Shown in pieces: positions 11,534 through 19,931 of a stretch of DNA of 40,008 bases. The DNA is from JAFALX01 sp050734185 (lineage in GTDB: Bacteria; Chloroflexota; Dormibacteria; Aeolococcales; Aeolococcaceae): contig JBOHUE010000115.1 in the NCBI GenBank assembly GCA_050734185.1, forward strand, positions 1 to 40,008. The letters run 5' to 3'. Every line of letters starts with the position of its first letter. The first letter of the stretch is position 1. A model generated the notes under the pieces. It was not told the origin of the DNA. It saw only the letters and a program-made list of their open reading frames with translations, and did not search any database. The position numbers and the translations under genes were made by a program.

Positions 11534-13713
11534 CCGACATCGCCGTGCGCAACTGGACCGCGGATGTGCGCCGGCTCGTCGCCGGCACCCACGAGCAGCC
11601 GCATGCGTTCCTCGGGGCCCACCCCGACGGTTCGTCGACGATCGTCCGCGCCTTCCACCCCGACGCGGTGGGCGTGGCCGTGGCCCACCCGGACGGCGTC
11701 GTGCCGATGGAGAAGGTCGATCCCGCCGGGCTGTTCGAGGCGCGCGTGCCGGTGCCGAGCCTCGCCGGGTACCGCCTGCGCTACCAGACAGAGTCGTCGC
11801 GCTGGGAGGCCGAGGATCCGTATCGCTTCCTGCCCACGCTCGGCGAGATGGACCTGTACCTCATCGCGGAGGGAACGCACGCCGAGCTCTGGCGGCGGCT
11901 GGGCGCGCGCGTCATCGAGCACCAGGGCGTCACCGGCACCGCGTTCGCCGTGTGGGCGCCGAACGCCCGTGGCATCCACCTGGCCAGCGACGCCAACGCG
12001 TGGGACACGCGCACCTGGCCGATGCGCTCGCTCGGAGCCTCCGGCGTGTGGGAGCTCTTCGTCCCCGGCGTCGCCGAGGGCACCCGCTACAAGTACCGGG
12101 TCACCCGGGCGAACGGCCAGCAGGTGCTCAAGGCCGACCCGCTGGCGCGGGCCGCGGAGCGCCCGCCGAGCACGGCGAGCATCGTCACCGAGGCGCACCA
12201 CGAGTGGGCCGACGCCGAATGGATGGAGCGACGCGGCAGGTGGAATCCGCAGACCGCACCCATCGCTGTGTACGAGGTACACCTCGGCTCGTGGCGCCGC
12301 GCCGGCGACGGTCGCACCCTCGGCTATCGCGAGATCGCGCCGCTGCTCGCCGAGCACTGCACGTCGCTCGGGTTCACGCACGTCGAGCTGCTGCCGGTGA
12401 TGGAGCACCCGTATGGCGGCTCGTGGGGCTACCAGGTCACCGGCTACTACGCGCCAACCGCGCGCTACGGTTCGCCGGACGACTTCCGATTCTTCGTCGA
12501 CCACCTGCACGCGCAGGGCATCGGGGTCATCCTCGACTGGGTGCCGGCGCACTTCCCGCGCGACGACTGGGCGCTGGCGCGGTTCGACGGCACCGCGCTC
12601 TACGAGCACGACGATCCGCGCCGCGGCGAGCACCCGGACTGGGGTACATACGTCTTCAACTACGGGCGCAACGAGGTGCGCAACTTCCTGGTCGCCAACG
12701 CGCGCTACTGGGCCGAGGAGTTCCACGTCGACGGGCTTCGCGTCGACGCGGTGGCCTCGATGCTGTACCTCGACTACTCGCGCCGACCCGGCGAGTGGCT
12801 GCCCAACCGCTTCGGCGGCCGCGAGAACCTGGAAGCGATCGCGGTGCTGCGCGAGGTCAACGAGACGCTGCCGGGCGCGTACCCCGGGATCATGACCATC
12901 GCCGAGGAGTCGACCGCATGGCCAGGCGTGTCCCGGCCCACCACCGCAGGCGGACTCGGCTTCACGTTCAAATGGAACATGGGATGGATGCACGACACGC
13001 TCGACTACATGTCGAACGACCCGGTGTTCCGCCGCTACCACCATCAGAAGCTGACGTTCGGCCTGTGGTACGCGTGGTCGGAGAACTTCATCCTCCCGCT
13101 CTCGCACGACGAGGTCGTGCACGGGAAGGGCTCGCTGCTGGGGAAGATGGCGGGCGACCCGTGGCAGAAGCTGGCCAACCTGCGGGCGCTGTATGCGTGG
13201 ATGTGGGCGCACCCCGGCAAGAAGCTCCTGTTCATGGGCGCCGAGCTCGCACAGCCCGATGAGTGGGCGCACGATCGGGAGCTGCGCTGGGCGCTGCTGA
13301 GCCAGCCCCAACACGCGGGCGTGCGCCAGCTGGTTCGAGACCTGGGCGAGCGCTACGCGGCGACGCCCGCGCTCGTCGAGCTCGACGACCGCCCCGAGGG
13401 CTTCGCCTGGATCGACAACGGCAACGCCGACCAGAACGTCATCGCGTTCATGCGCCTGGACTCGGCCGGCCGGCCCGGCCTCGTGTGCGTCGCCAACTTC
13501 TCACCGGTGGTGCACTACGGGTTCCGCGTCGGGCTCCCGCTCCCCGGCCGCTGGCGAGAGGTCATCAACACCGATTCGCCGTATTACGGAGGCAGTGGAG
13601 TGGGCAATCTCGGCGCAGTCGAGACCGACCCGATCGCCTGGCACGCCAGTCCACATTCAGCGGAGCTGACGCTCCCGCCGCTCGCCGTGATCTGGCTCTG
13701 CCCCATTGCTTAA
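11530..13713 (+). CDS. glgB: 1,4-alpha-glucan branching enzyme GlgB
   Basis: Introduces alpha-1,6 branches into the glucan made by GlgE. The 727-residue GH13_9 protein has an N1/N2 extension (about 1-110), a CBM48 domain (GTAFAVWAPNARGIHL near residue 137), the barrel and a C-terminal beta domain. Catalytic residues are D406 in HVDGLRVDAVASMLYLDYSR and E459 in IMTIAEESTAWPGVS, almost the same numbers as E. coli GlgB (405 and 458). LPLSHDEVVHGKGSL holds the third acidic residue. The start is GTG 11530 within the mak stop. It is the last gene of the operon; no terminator hairpin is visible in the following 114 nt. Confidence 0.97.
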   Translation: MTDIAVRNWTADVRRLVAGTHEQPHAFLGAHPDGSSTIVRAFHPDAVGVAVAHPDGVVPMEKVDPAGLFEARVPVPSLAGYRLRYQTESSRWEAEDPYRFLPTLGEMDLYLIAEGTHAELWRRLGARVIEHQGVTGTAFAVWAPNARGIHLASDANAWDTRTWPMRSLGASGVWELFVPGVAEGTRYKYRVTRANGQQVLKADPLARAAERPPSTASIVTEAHHEWADAEWMERRGRWNPQTAPIAVYEVHLGSWRRAGDGRTLGYREIAPLLAEHCTSLGFTHVELLPVMEHPYGGSWGYQVTGYYAPTARYGSPDDFRFFVDHLHAQGIGVILDWVPAHFPRDDWALARFDGTALYEHDDPRRGEHPDWGTYVFNYGRNEVRNFLVANARYWAEEFHVDGLRVDAVASMLYLDYSRRPGEWLPNRFGGRENLEAIAVLREVNETLPGAYPGIMTIAEESTAWPGVSRPTTAGGLGFTFKWNMGWMHDTLDYMSNDPVFRRYHHQKLTFGLWYAWSENFILPLSHDEVVHGKGSLLGKMAGDPWQKLANLRALYAWMWAHPGKKLLFMGAELAQPDEWAHDRELRWALLSQPQHAGVRQLVRDLGERYAATPALVELDDRPEGFAWIDNGNADQNVIAFMRLDSAGRPGLVCVANFSPVVHYGFRVGLPLPGRWREVINTDSPYYGGSGVGNLGAVETDPIAWHASPHSAELTLPPLAVIWLCPIA

Positions 13714-13827
13714 CCTCGCCAGGGCGCGGACAATGCGATCAAACCGTCGGGCGTGTCAGCGGCAGGTGGCACCAGCGGAACTCTCGCCGCCCGGCTGATT
13801 CCGTACACAGGAGAACCCCCCCGTACC

Positions 13828-14208
13828 ATGAATACTGATGTTGCCCGTGCCGGACTCGTCAAGGAGCAGGCACGCCTCGAGGGGCTCCTCCTCGCCGCGA
13901 CGCGGTTGCACGATGGCGCTCAGGAGGCGCAGGAGCGGGAGCTCTCGTCCGCCGACCAGCATCCCGCGGAGCTCGCCACCGAGACCATAGAGCGCGAACT
14001 GGACCAGTCTGTTGTTCTGCACGTGCAAGCAGAGCTGGTCGAGATGCAGAACGCTGTCGAGAAGCTCAACAACGGTGCGTATGGGCTCTGCGAGGCCTGC
14101 AAGCAGCCGATCAGCGAGGCGCGGCTCGAGGCAATGCCCGCCGCCCGCTACTGCATCGAGGACCAGGCCAAGCTGTCCCGGAACGGGAGGCGCAACGGGT
14201 CGCGCTGA
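13828..14208 (+). CDS. DksA/TraR-like protein with a three-cysteine zinc finger
   Basis: A 126-residue protein with a coiled-coil-prone N-terminal two thirds and a C-terminal DksA/TraR finger, CEACKQPISEARLEAMPAARYC. C88, C91 and C109 are present, but the fourth ligand position is D112 (CIED in place of CxxC). The family binds the RNA polymerase secondary channel, in some members with ppGpp, and adjusts transcription in starvation. The finger may still hold zinc through Asp or may have lost it. The start ATG 13828 has AGGAG at 13809-13813, with a rather long 14-nt spacer. It follows the glucan operon by 114 nt on the same strand, so it may share the transcript or have its own promoter. Its targets cannot be told from sequence. 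Confidence 0.85.
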   Translation: MNTDVARAGLVKEQARLEGLLLAATRLHDGAQEAQERELSSADQHPAELATETIERELDQSVVLHVQAELVEMQNAVEKLNNGAYGLCEACKQPISEARLEAMPAARYCIEDQAKLSRNGRRNGSR

Positions 14209-14446
14209 CCCGAGGTCCTGTCACATCTCGGTCAAAGCCGCCAGACGCGCGGTGCCTGGCTCGTGCGGATCCCACACCGGCGCAACACGCGGTAACGGCC
14301 GGTCCGCAAGGCGTCAGACGGCGCACCTCGCAGGAACGCTTCGAACGTAGCGTACGAACCGCTCCCGGCTACGAGCGGTCAGGGTCCCAGGGGTGGGGTC
14401 CGAAGGCGCAGGAACTTTTCTTGGGAGCGCATTCGGAGATTGGCCC

Positions 14447-15340
14447 ATGGTCACAACGAAGCGGGGTCTGCTTTCGCGCAGGCGCACGCTCGCCGGCGTG
14501 GCGGTGGCCGCCGCGCTCGTTGCGACGGCCCTCCCTCTCGGCGTCCACGCCGCCACCGGCTCGACCGTCACACTCGCGCTCGGCCTCGGCGGCGGCCTTT
14601 CGATCTCGAGCATGGGCGCCTACACGACGGCGACGACGGCTGCGTCGGCGGGCACGCTGGCGACGCCGCTGAACAGCGCGACGTGGAGCGACCAGACTGC
14701 TCTCGGCCTGGGCTGGAACGGAACGCTGGCGGTGACGCAGTTCATCGACCAGGGCGCCTTTGCGCAGACGGTTGGCACGACGACGGCGCTCAGCACCGCA
14801 GCGAGCGGCGCCTACACGGGCACCGTCGGCGCGGGCTACATCGACGTCACGGTGACGCAGGTGGGTGACACCACGGGCGCAACGACGCTGGCGATCTCGT
14901 ACGCGGACACCGAAGCCGGCACGACGACGCCCGGGACGGCCACGGCCACCAAGGGGTCCGCGACCACCCTGGTCCACGGGCTGACAATCACGTTCGCCAC
15001 GGGCACGGCGTACCCGCAGAACGCCGTGTACCAATCTCAATACGGCATCCTGCCGACCACGGCGCTCGCGCTGACCACTTCGCAGGCGTCGGTGACGCCG
15101 CAGGGATCGACCGCCGGCGGCCTCAACGATCCGCTCTTTGTGAACAACAGCAGCACGGTCACAGCCGGCGGCCCGTCGACGTACTCGGCCTCGCCGGTCA
15201 AGTTCATCAGCGCGCTGCTCCTCACCGGCGTCGGCTCCTTCACCGTCCACGGCGGCGCGACGATCACGTGGGATCCGAACAACATCTGGCAGGCCAACTA
15301 CACGGCAGGCGCGCAGTACACCATCGCTGCGGGGCCCTGA
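14447..15340 (+). CDS. Secreted WxL-like surface protein
   Basis: A 297-residue exported protein: a basic N-end (VTTKRGLLSRRR), a hydrophobic core and a probable cleavage near GVHAATG (about residue 36). The mature part is rich in Thr, Ala and Gly and beta-prone. One segment, WSDQTALGLGWNGTLAVTQF, resembles the D-x-(5-8)-GWxxTV-x-T-x-F motif of WxL-type cell-wall domains, though canonical WxL tripeptides are not obvious. The next gene encodes a DUF916 protein, the family normally paired with WxL proteins, which supports the reading. GGAG at 14435-14438 lies 8 nt before ATG 14447, a clear ribosome site. A strong terminator follows at 15364. There is no C-terminal sorting signal or transmembrane helix, so attachment would be non-covalent. 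The family assignment is tentative; export is confident. Confidence 0.7.
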   Translation: MVTTKRGLLSRRRTLAGVAVAAALVATALPLGVHAATGSTVTLALGLGGGLSISSMGAYTTATTAASAGTLATPLNSATWSDQTALGLGWNGTLAVTQFIDQGAFAQTVGTTTALSTAASGAYTGTVGAGYIDVTVTQVGDTTGATTLAISYADTEAGTTTPGTATATKGSATTLVHGLTITFATGTAYPQNAVYQSQYGILPTTALALTTSQASVTPQGSTAGGLNDPLFVNNSSTVTAGGPSTYSASPVKFISALLLTGVGSFTVHGGATITWDPNNIWQANYTAGAQYTIAAGP

Positions 15341-15363
15341 TCCGACTCCATTCGGACGCTCTG

Positions 15364-15398
15364 GGGAGCCCCCAAGCGTGGGGGCTCCCTCTTTCTTT
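15364..15398 (+). terminator. Strong intrinsic terminator
   Basis: GGGAGCCCCC (15364-15373) and GGGGGCTCCC (15380-15389) form a perfect 10-bp stem with the 6-nt loop AAGCGT, followed by TCTTTCTTT. It lies 23 nt after the stop of the WxL-like gene. It is the best intrinsic terminator in the window and separates that gene from the DUF916 gene downstream, which suggests a highly expressed upstream transcript or deliberate attenuation between the two. Confidence 0.92.
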
Positions 15399-15489
15399 GC
15401 GCCACGGACCACTCCGACATTCGGGCAACGGAGTCGTCGCATGGCGAACGAGCGGCTGATGCCGGGCATACGTTGAAACGCCGCCGATC

Positions 15490-16686
15490 ATGTCCGTGAA
15501 GCATCTCTACGCCCTGACCGCAGCCGCCATGGCGCTGCTGGCCCTCGCGCTTCCGGCTCGCGCCGCGGACACCGACGCCGTCCCGATCCTGCGCACGTCG
15601 CATCCATTCCCGAAGGGGTACATGGAGTACCAGGCAGGCGCGGGGCAGACGATCACGGACACGTTCACCGTGGTCAACGGCGGCCAGACAACGGGGGCAT
15701 TCAACCTCTTCGCCGCAGACGGCCTCACCTCTCTGGTGACCGGCGTGGTGTATGCGGACCAGGCGCACCCGTTCCCCGACGGCGCGTCGGGCAATGGCGA
15801 GTACGGAGCCGGGCCGTGGATCACCCTCAGTCAGCCGTCGGTGCTGCTCGCGCCCGGACAGAGCAGCGTCGTCAGCGTCACCGTCAAGGTTCCGGTGACG
15901 GCAGCACCGGGGGACTGGGTGGGCTCGGTGTCGGCGGAGAACCCGGTGCCGTCACGCTCCGGCGGGCAGTTCGGGTTCAACGTGACGACGCGCGTGACCA
16001 TCGCCGTCGTCGTCCACGTCGCAGGCGCCGTAAACCTCGACGCGGTGAACATCGGCACACCGTTCGTCACGGTCGAGAACCGGACGCGGCAGATCCTCAA
16101 CGTCCCGCTGCAGTACATGGGCGACGTTCTGGTCAAGCCGTACGTGAACCTGCGCCTGCTCGACGCGCGCAAGCGCGTGCTGTTCCAGATCAACCGTCAG
16201 CTCGACACGTTCGTGCCGCACACGACACTCATCTATCCGGTGCCGCTGGACAACGTCGTTATCGACCCGGGCAACTACCAGTTGGTCATCGACTTCGGTC
16301 CCACCGGCGCCGAGCAGCACTTCGTGCGCACCTTCACGGTGACGGCGCCAGAGGCGAACGTCCCTGCGCCGTCGCAGCGCGGACATGCCGCGGGGCTGAG
16401 CCCGCTCCTGTGGTTGCTCGGTCTGATCCCGCTGGTCGCGCTGCTGCTGCTCGCGGTGCTTCTCCTGCGCCGGCGGCGGGAGTGCGCGCACTGCGGCCGT
16501 GCGGCGCTGGGCAAGCCGGTGCGCGTCGACGAGGTGGTCGAGGTGCGCTCCTGCCCGCGCTGCCAGGCATCGCTCCTGCGCCGTGGAACTCGCGTCCGTC
16601 TGTGCCCGGACTGCTTCGCCGGCCATCGCGGGTGGGACAAGCCCAGAGCGTCCGCGCCCGTGCCGGAGGCGGCCGTCAGGCGTTGA
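15490..16686 (+). CDS. DUF916 surface protein with cytoplasmic zinc-ribbon tail
   Basis: A 398-residue type I membrane protein. After a signal peptide (cleavage near ARAADT, about residue 26) comes a DUF916/WxL-interacting-protein-like region: YQAGAGQTITDTFTVVNGG, then GPWITLSQPSVLLAPGQSS and VPVTAAPGDWVGSVSAENP. A second beta-sandwich covers about residues 165-290. A transmembrane helix (about 304-326) and an RRRR stop-transfer follow. The cytoplasmic tail holds three CxxC pairs: C332/C335, C355/C358 and C372/C375, a zinc-ribbon pattern I do not know as standard in DUF916 proteins. The start is ATG 15490, with no strong Shine-Dalgarno; TACGTT at 15469-15474 is a possible -10. It stands after a terminator, so it is probably transcribed on its own. 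The outer part may bind the WxL-like protein or peptidoglycan; the tail may contact a cytoplasmic partner. Confidence 0.8.
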   Translation: MSVKHLYALTAAAMALLALALPARAADTDAVPILRTSHPFPKGYMEYQAGAGQTITDTFTVVNGGQTTGAFNLFAADGLTSLVTGVVYADQAHPFPDGASGNGEYGAGPWITLSQPSVLLAPGQSSVVSVTVKVPVTAAPGDWVGSVSAENPVPSRSGGQFGFNVTTRVTIAVVVHVAGAVNLDAVNIGTPFVTVENRTRQILNVPLQYMGDVLVKPYVNLRLLDARKRVLFQINRQLDTFVPHTTLIYPVPLDNVVIDPGNYQLVIDFGPTGAEQHFVRTFTVTAPEANVPAPSQRGHAAGLSPLLWLLGLIPLVALLLLAVLLLRRRRECAHCGRAALGKPVRVDEVVEVRSCPRCQASLLRRGTRVRLCPDCFAGHRGWDKPRASAPVPEAAVRR

Positions 16687-16695
16687 CGGCGGCGG

Positions 16696-17199
16696 CTACG
16701 CTCTGGTCGGCAGCAGCGCGATCAGCGCGGCAAGCTGGCCATCCGTGGGCAGTGTCCGCTTGCGGAGGTCGCTGATTCGTCGATACGCCTCGTCAAGCGA
16801 CCAGCCCTGGAGCATCAGCGCAGCACACGCCACCGTCGGTCCGCGTTCCATCCCGGCGCGGCAGTGCACGAGCACGGTGCGGCCCTCACCCATGAGCGAC
16901 GCGACCAACGTCGCTGCGGCCCGCAGTTCCTCGGGTGACGGCGCCCCATGGTCCTCCAGACGTGCGCGATGCACGCGCACGCCGTCGCGCCACAACCGGC
17001 CGGCGCGGTCATCGATTTCAGCGCGGAGGTCGACGACCGCGTCGACGCCGATCTCGGCGAGGGCTGCGGCCTGAGCGCGCGAGGGCGCAGAGCCGAGCCA
17101 CAGGCCGGGGACGACCTCGACAGCATCGACGCGCGGCCGCCGTGCGGCTCGCAGCGGACGCGTCGCGGCTGCGAGCAATCGTGTTCCAGCCAGGCTCAT
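16696..17199 (-). CDS. Dual-specificity/tyrosine protein phosphatase
   Basis: A 167-residue cytoplasmic phosphatase of the dual-specificity fold. The active-site loop is H112-C-R-A-G-M-E-R119, a proper HCx5R with C113 nucleophile and R119; the general acid is likely D83 in ARLEDHGAPSP. VEVVPGLWLGSAPSRAQAAAL and GVDAVVDLRAE are the usual N-terminal features. It could remove phosphate from tyrosine, serine or threonine. In this locus an obvious candidate substrate is the BY-kinase encoded at 32558, although it is 15 kb away. The start is ATG 17199; upstream in-frame codons lie antisense to the DUF4012 gene and are not plausible. It faces the DUF916 gene (9 nt between stops) and is divergent from the DUF4012 gene. 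Confidence 0.88.
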   Translation of the reverse strand: MSLAGTRLLAAATRPLRAARRPRVDAVEVVPGLWLGSAPSRAQAAALAEIGVDAVVDLRAEIDDRAGRLWRDGVRVHRARLEDHGAPSPEELRAAATLVASLMGEGRTVLVHCRAGMERGPTVACAALMLQGWSLDEAYRRISDLRKRTLPTDGQLAALIALLPTRA

Positions 17200-17317
17200 G
17201 TGTTCTGAGTACAGCGGCACGCGCGGCGCTGCGGTTGCATCGACGTCATCGTCACGGCCTCGTAACCCGGCGGCGAGCGCTCGCCGACCGGCTCGATCAT
17301 GCAGGGGTGGTGCCGAC

Positions 17318-19264
17318 GTGGCTGACACGCCGCTGCGTGGGCTCGCTCCGATGATCGCGCCGGTCACATCCGGCTCCGCTTCCGATGCGCCGTTCGTCGT
17401 GCGCGTCCGCCGGCGCAGGCCGCGGCGCCCCAACCGGTGGCGGTGGTGGCTGCTGGGTGGAGGGATCGCGCTGCTGGTGGTGGTCGGCATCGAAGGGGTT
17501 CGATACGCGTCGGCCGCGCTGGCGCTGCGCGACGGGCGTGACCAGGTCGAAGCAGCGCGCCAGGTGATGGCGACCGATCTCACCCATCTCAGCGCCGATC
17601 GCCTTTCGGCCGCCGAGCAGCACCTGCAACAGGCGCAACAGGACTTCACGTCGCGCTCCGAGCTGCTGCAGCGCGGCTGGCTGGCACAGCTCGCGACGCA
17701 TCTGCCCTGGATCTCGGATCAGGTGACGGGCACCGACGCGCTGCGCGGTGCCGGCGCGGCCGGGACCAGGGTGGCACTCGACATCGTGCGGATGGCGCAG
17801 CAGGTCGTCGCCGGAGGCGGTGACGCGTCGGCGTCGCCGTTGCAGCGCGTGGTCACGTTGTCGGTGCGCAACCGCACCCAGATCCAGTCTGCGCAGGCGG
17901 ACCTTGCCACGCTGCAGCACGCACTCGGCGCCGTCCCCCACGCGACACTCGTCGGTCCGCTCGAGAGCGCGCGGCAGACGCTGCTCAAGGACGGCAATGA
18001 GCTCACCAATGGCGCCGGCCCAGCTCTGACAATTCTCGGCGCTCTTCCCGCCGCGATCGGGCCGGGCTCGCATCGCTATCTCATCCTGCTCGAGAATCCG
18101 GGCGAGGAACGACCGAGCGGCGGCTACATCGGCGCGGTCGGCGTCGTCGAATTCGCCGACGGCCGGCTGACGCACATAGCGTTCCAGGACTCTGCGACCT
18201 ATCAAGCGCCGGTTCCGCCGCTGCCGATTCCGGACGCGCTTGATCGCTATCTCTTCCACGGCGCGCCCTTCAGCCTCGAGGATGCGAACTGGTCCCCGGA
18301 CTTCCCGAGCGCGATGGCGGATGTCGAGAAGTTCTACACGGCGGACACGGGTCAGACGGTGGACGGCGACATCAGCGTCGACCCGATCGCGATCCAGTAC
18401 CTCCTGCAGCTGCTCGGCCCCGTCAGCGTGCCGCCGTATCCGCAGCTGATCACGTCGACGAACGCGCTGACGGAGCTGAACTACATCAGCAACCGCGCGC
18501 GTCCGGGCGATCCCGGCAAGGCGTTCCTCGCGCCGTTTGGCCAGCTGGTGACGCAGGACATGCTGCAGGCGCCGGTGGCCCAGCTTCCGGGTCTCGCCGG
18601 TGCGCTGCAGCGCGCCGCACAGGAGAAGCACGTGGTTGCGTACTTCCACCAGGCCGGCCTCGAGCAGCTCCTGACGGGCGCCGGCTTATCGGGCGCCGTG
18701 CGCCCCGTGACATCGGACTCGGTGATGGTCGACGACGCCAACCTCTCGGGCACCAAGGGTGACCTGTTCGTCAAGCGACAGTACGCACTTGACGTTCGAG
18801 TGGATGCCGACGGCAGCGCCACGGACACGCTGACTCTGACGTACACCAACCCGAAGGTGACAGACCCGGCGGATCAGGCACTGCTACCCGGGTCCGGGGG
18901 TCAGTACCGGGACTACCTCCGGGTGCTCCTTCCCGAGACCGTGGCACTGCAGAACGTCACGGCGAGCGCCAATGGCGGCGCCCCGGCCGCGGTCGCGCCT
19001 GACAGCGTCGCGTACCAGTTCGAGCAGCAGATGATCGGGCTCTGGTTCGCCGTCCCGGTCGGGGCGAGCGAACAGATCACGCTCACCTACCGGGGTCCGC
19101 TCGCCGATGTGAGCGTCAACCCGCAGCGGTACCAGCTGTCGTGGGTCAAGCAGGTCAACGCGCTCAACTGGCCCGTCGCCATCCGCGTGCGCATGCCGAG
19201 CGGCAAGACCGAGCGCTGGTCGACGCCGCTGACGACCGACCGGTCATGGTCGGTGTCCAACTGA
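17318..19264 (+). CDS. DUF4012 membrane-anchored surface protein
   Basis: A 648-residue protein with a short, very basic cytoplasmic N terminus (VRRRRPRRPNRWRWW), one transmembrane helix at about 43-60, and a large outer domain. DUF4012 is recognised by LILLENPGEERPSGGYIGAVG followed by VVEFADGRL (about residue 255), then GDISVDPIAIQYLLQLLGPV. A helical stretch (about 80-120) precedes it, and the C-terminal 150 residues are beta-rich. The family is common in actinobacteria and Chloroflexota near cell-wall glycan genes; its activity is unknown. GTG 17318 is preferred, with AGGGG 10 nt upstream; ATG 17351 would shorten it by 11 residues. The sortase gene begins 3 nt after its stop, so the two are made together. 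Confidence 0.85.
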   Translation: MADTPLRGLAPMIAPVTSGSASDAPFVVRVRRRRPRRPNRWRWWLLGGGIALLVVVGIEGVRYASAALALRDGRDQVEAARQVMATDLTHLSADRLSAAEQHLQQAQQDFTSRSELLQRGWLAQLATHLPWISDQVTGTDALRGAGAAGTRVALDIVRMAQQVVAGGGDASASPLQRVVTLSVRNRTQIQSAQADLATLQHALGAVPHATLVGPLESARQTLLKDGNELTNGAGPALTILGALPAAIGPGSHRYLILLENPGEERPSGGYIGAVGVVEFADGRLTHIAFQDSATYQAPVPPLPIPDALDRYLFHGAPFSLEDANWSPDFPSAMADVEKFYTADTGQTVDGDISVDPIAIQYLLQLLGPVSVPPYPQLITSTNALTELNYISNRARPGDPGKAFLAPFGQLVTQDMLQAPVAQLPGLAGALQRAAQEKHVVAYFHQAGLEQLLTGAGLSGAVRPVTSDSVMVDDANLSGTKGDLFVKRQYALDVRVDADGSATDTLTLTYTNPKVTDPADQALLPGSGGQYRDYLRVLLPETVALQNVTASANGGAPAAVAPDSVAYQFEQQMIGLWFAVPVGASEQITLTYRGPLADVSVNPQRYQLSWVKQVNALNWPVAIRVRMPSGKTERWSTPLTTDRSWSVSN

Positions 19265-19267
19265 TCG

Positions 19268-19924
19268 ATGAGCACAACGGAGCGCGTCCGGGTTCGTCGC
19301 CAACGTAGCGTCTGGCGGCGCGTCACGCGCCCGGTTCGCAGGCTCGCGGCGGTCTCGAAGCTGAAGATCGGGGTCGTCGTTGCGATGGTGCTCGCGGCGG
19401 CGGGCGGTGCCGCCGCGCTGGTGCTGCTGCTCAACGGAGGACATTCAGTGACGGCGGCGGCGCCGTCCTCACCGCCGCTGGCGCTCGGACCGCAGGGCCT
19501 GCGACGGCTCCCGATATCGCCCAACGCCGGCGCGCCCCTGACGACGCGGCTCATCATTCCCAGCGGCACGATCGACATTCCGGTCGTGCAGGGCGATGGC
19601 GTGACCGTGCCCCTGAACCTCGCGATCCACTATCCGGGTACCGACCAGCCCGGTGGCGGCGGCAATGCGCTGTACTACGCCCACGCGCGCCCCGGGATGT
19701 TCCAGGGCCTCTATCGGTTGCACAAGGACGACGAGATCCGCGCGCTTCGTGCGGACGGAACGGAGGTCGACTACCACGTCACCGCCTTTGAGTACGTGGC
19801 GTACAACGACCTGAGCGTCCTCAAACCAACGCCCTACGACGAAATCACGCTCCTCACGTGCACCTCGTACGATCCGCACACGCAGCGGTTCATCGTCATC
19901 GGCCTCCCGGGAGCCGCCGGCTGA
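19268..19924 (+). CDS. Sortase (class D/E-like transpeptidase)
   Basis: A 218-residue membrane-bound transpeptidase with a basic N terminus, one transmembrane helix (about 33-56) and a sortase barrel. The catalytic set is H139 in YYAHARPGMF, C198 in ITLLTCTSYDP and R207 in TQRFIVIG. Sortases cut a C-terminal sorting motif and join the protein to the peptidoglycan precursor. It is 3 nt downstream of the DUF4012 gene with no Shine-Dalgarno, so it is translationally coupled. The only sorting-signal-like tail I found in the window is LPNTS in the protein at 34276. DUF4012 has no such C-terminal signal, so it is more likely a partner than a substrate. Its subclass could not be fixed by eye. Confidence 0.9.
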   Translation: MSTTERVRVRRQRSVWRRVTRPVRRLAAVSKLKIGVVVAMVLAAAGGAAALVLLLNGGHSVTAAAPSSPPLALGPQGLRRLPISPNAGAPLTTRLIIPSGTIDIPVVQGDGVTVPLNLAIHYPGTDQPGGGGNALYYAHARPGMFQGLYRLHKDDEIRALRADGTEVDYHVTAFEYVAYNDLSVLKPTPYDEITLLTCTSYDPHTQRFIVIGLPGAAG

Positions 19925-19931
19925 CTGGCGG

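Noticed and set aside
13777..13804. GGAACT followed by CGT upstream of the DksA-like gene, as an ECF sigma-factor promoter
   Set aside because: The 20-nt spacing is longer than the roughly 16-17 nt usual for ECF promoters, and GGAAC is common in this base composition.
14209..14446. Possible riboswitch in the 238-nt leader of the WxL-like gene
   Set aside because: There are small hairpins (ACCGGC/GCCGGT at 14276-14303 and ACCGCTC/GAGCGGT at 14358-14379), but I could not match them to a c-di-AMP, c-di-GMP or other known aptamer core.
17200..17649. N-terminal extension of the phosphatase to 317 residues
   Set aside because: The extra part is the antisense image of the DUF4012 gene's 5' end and is Ser/Arg/Thr low-complexity; the phosphatase domain starts just after ATG 17199.
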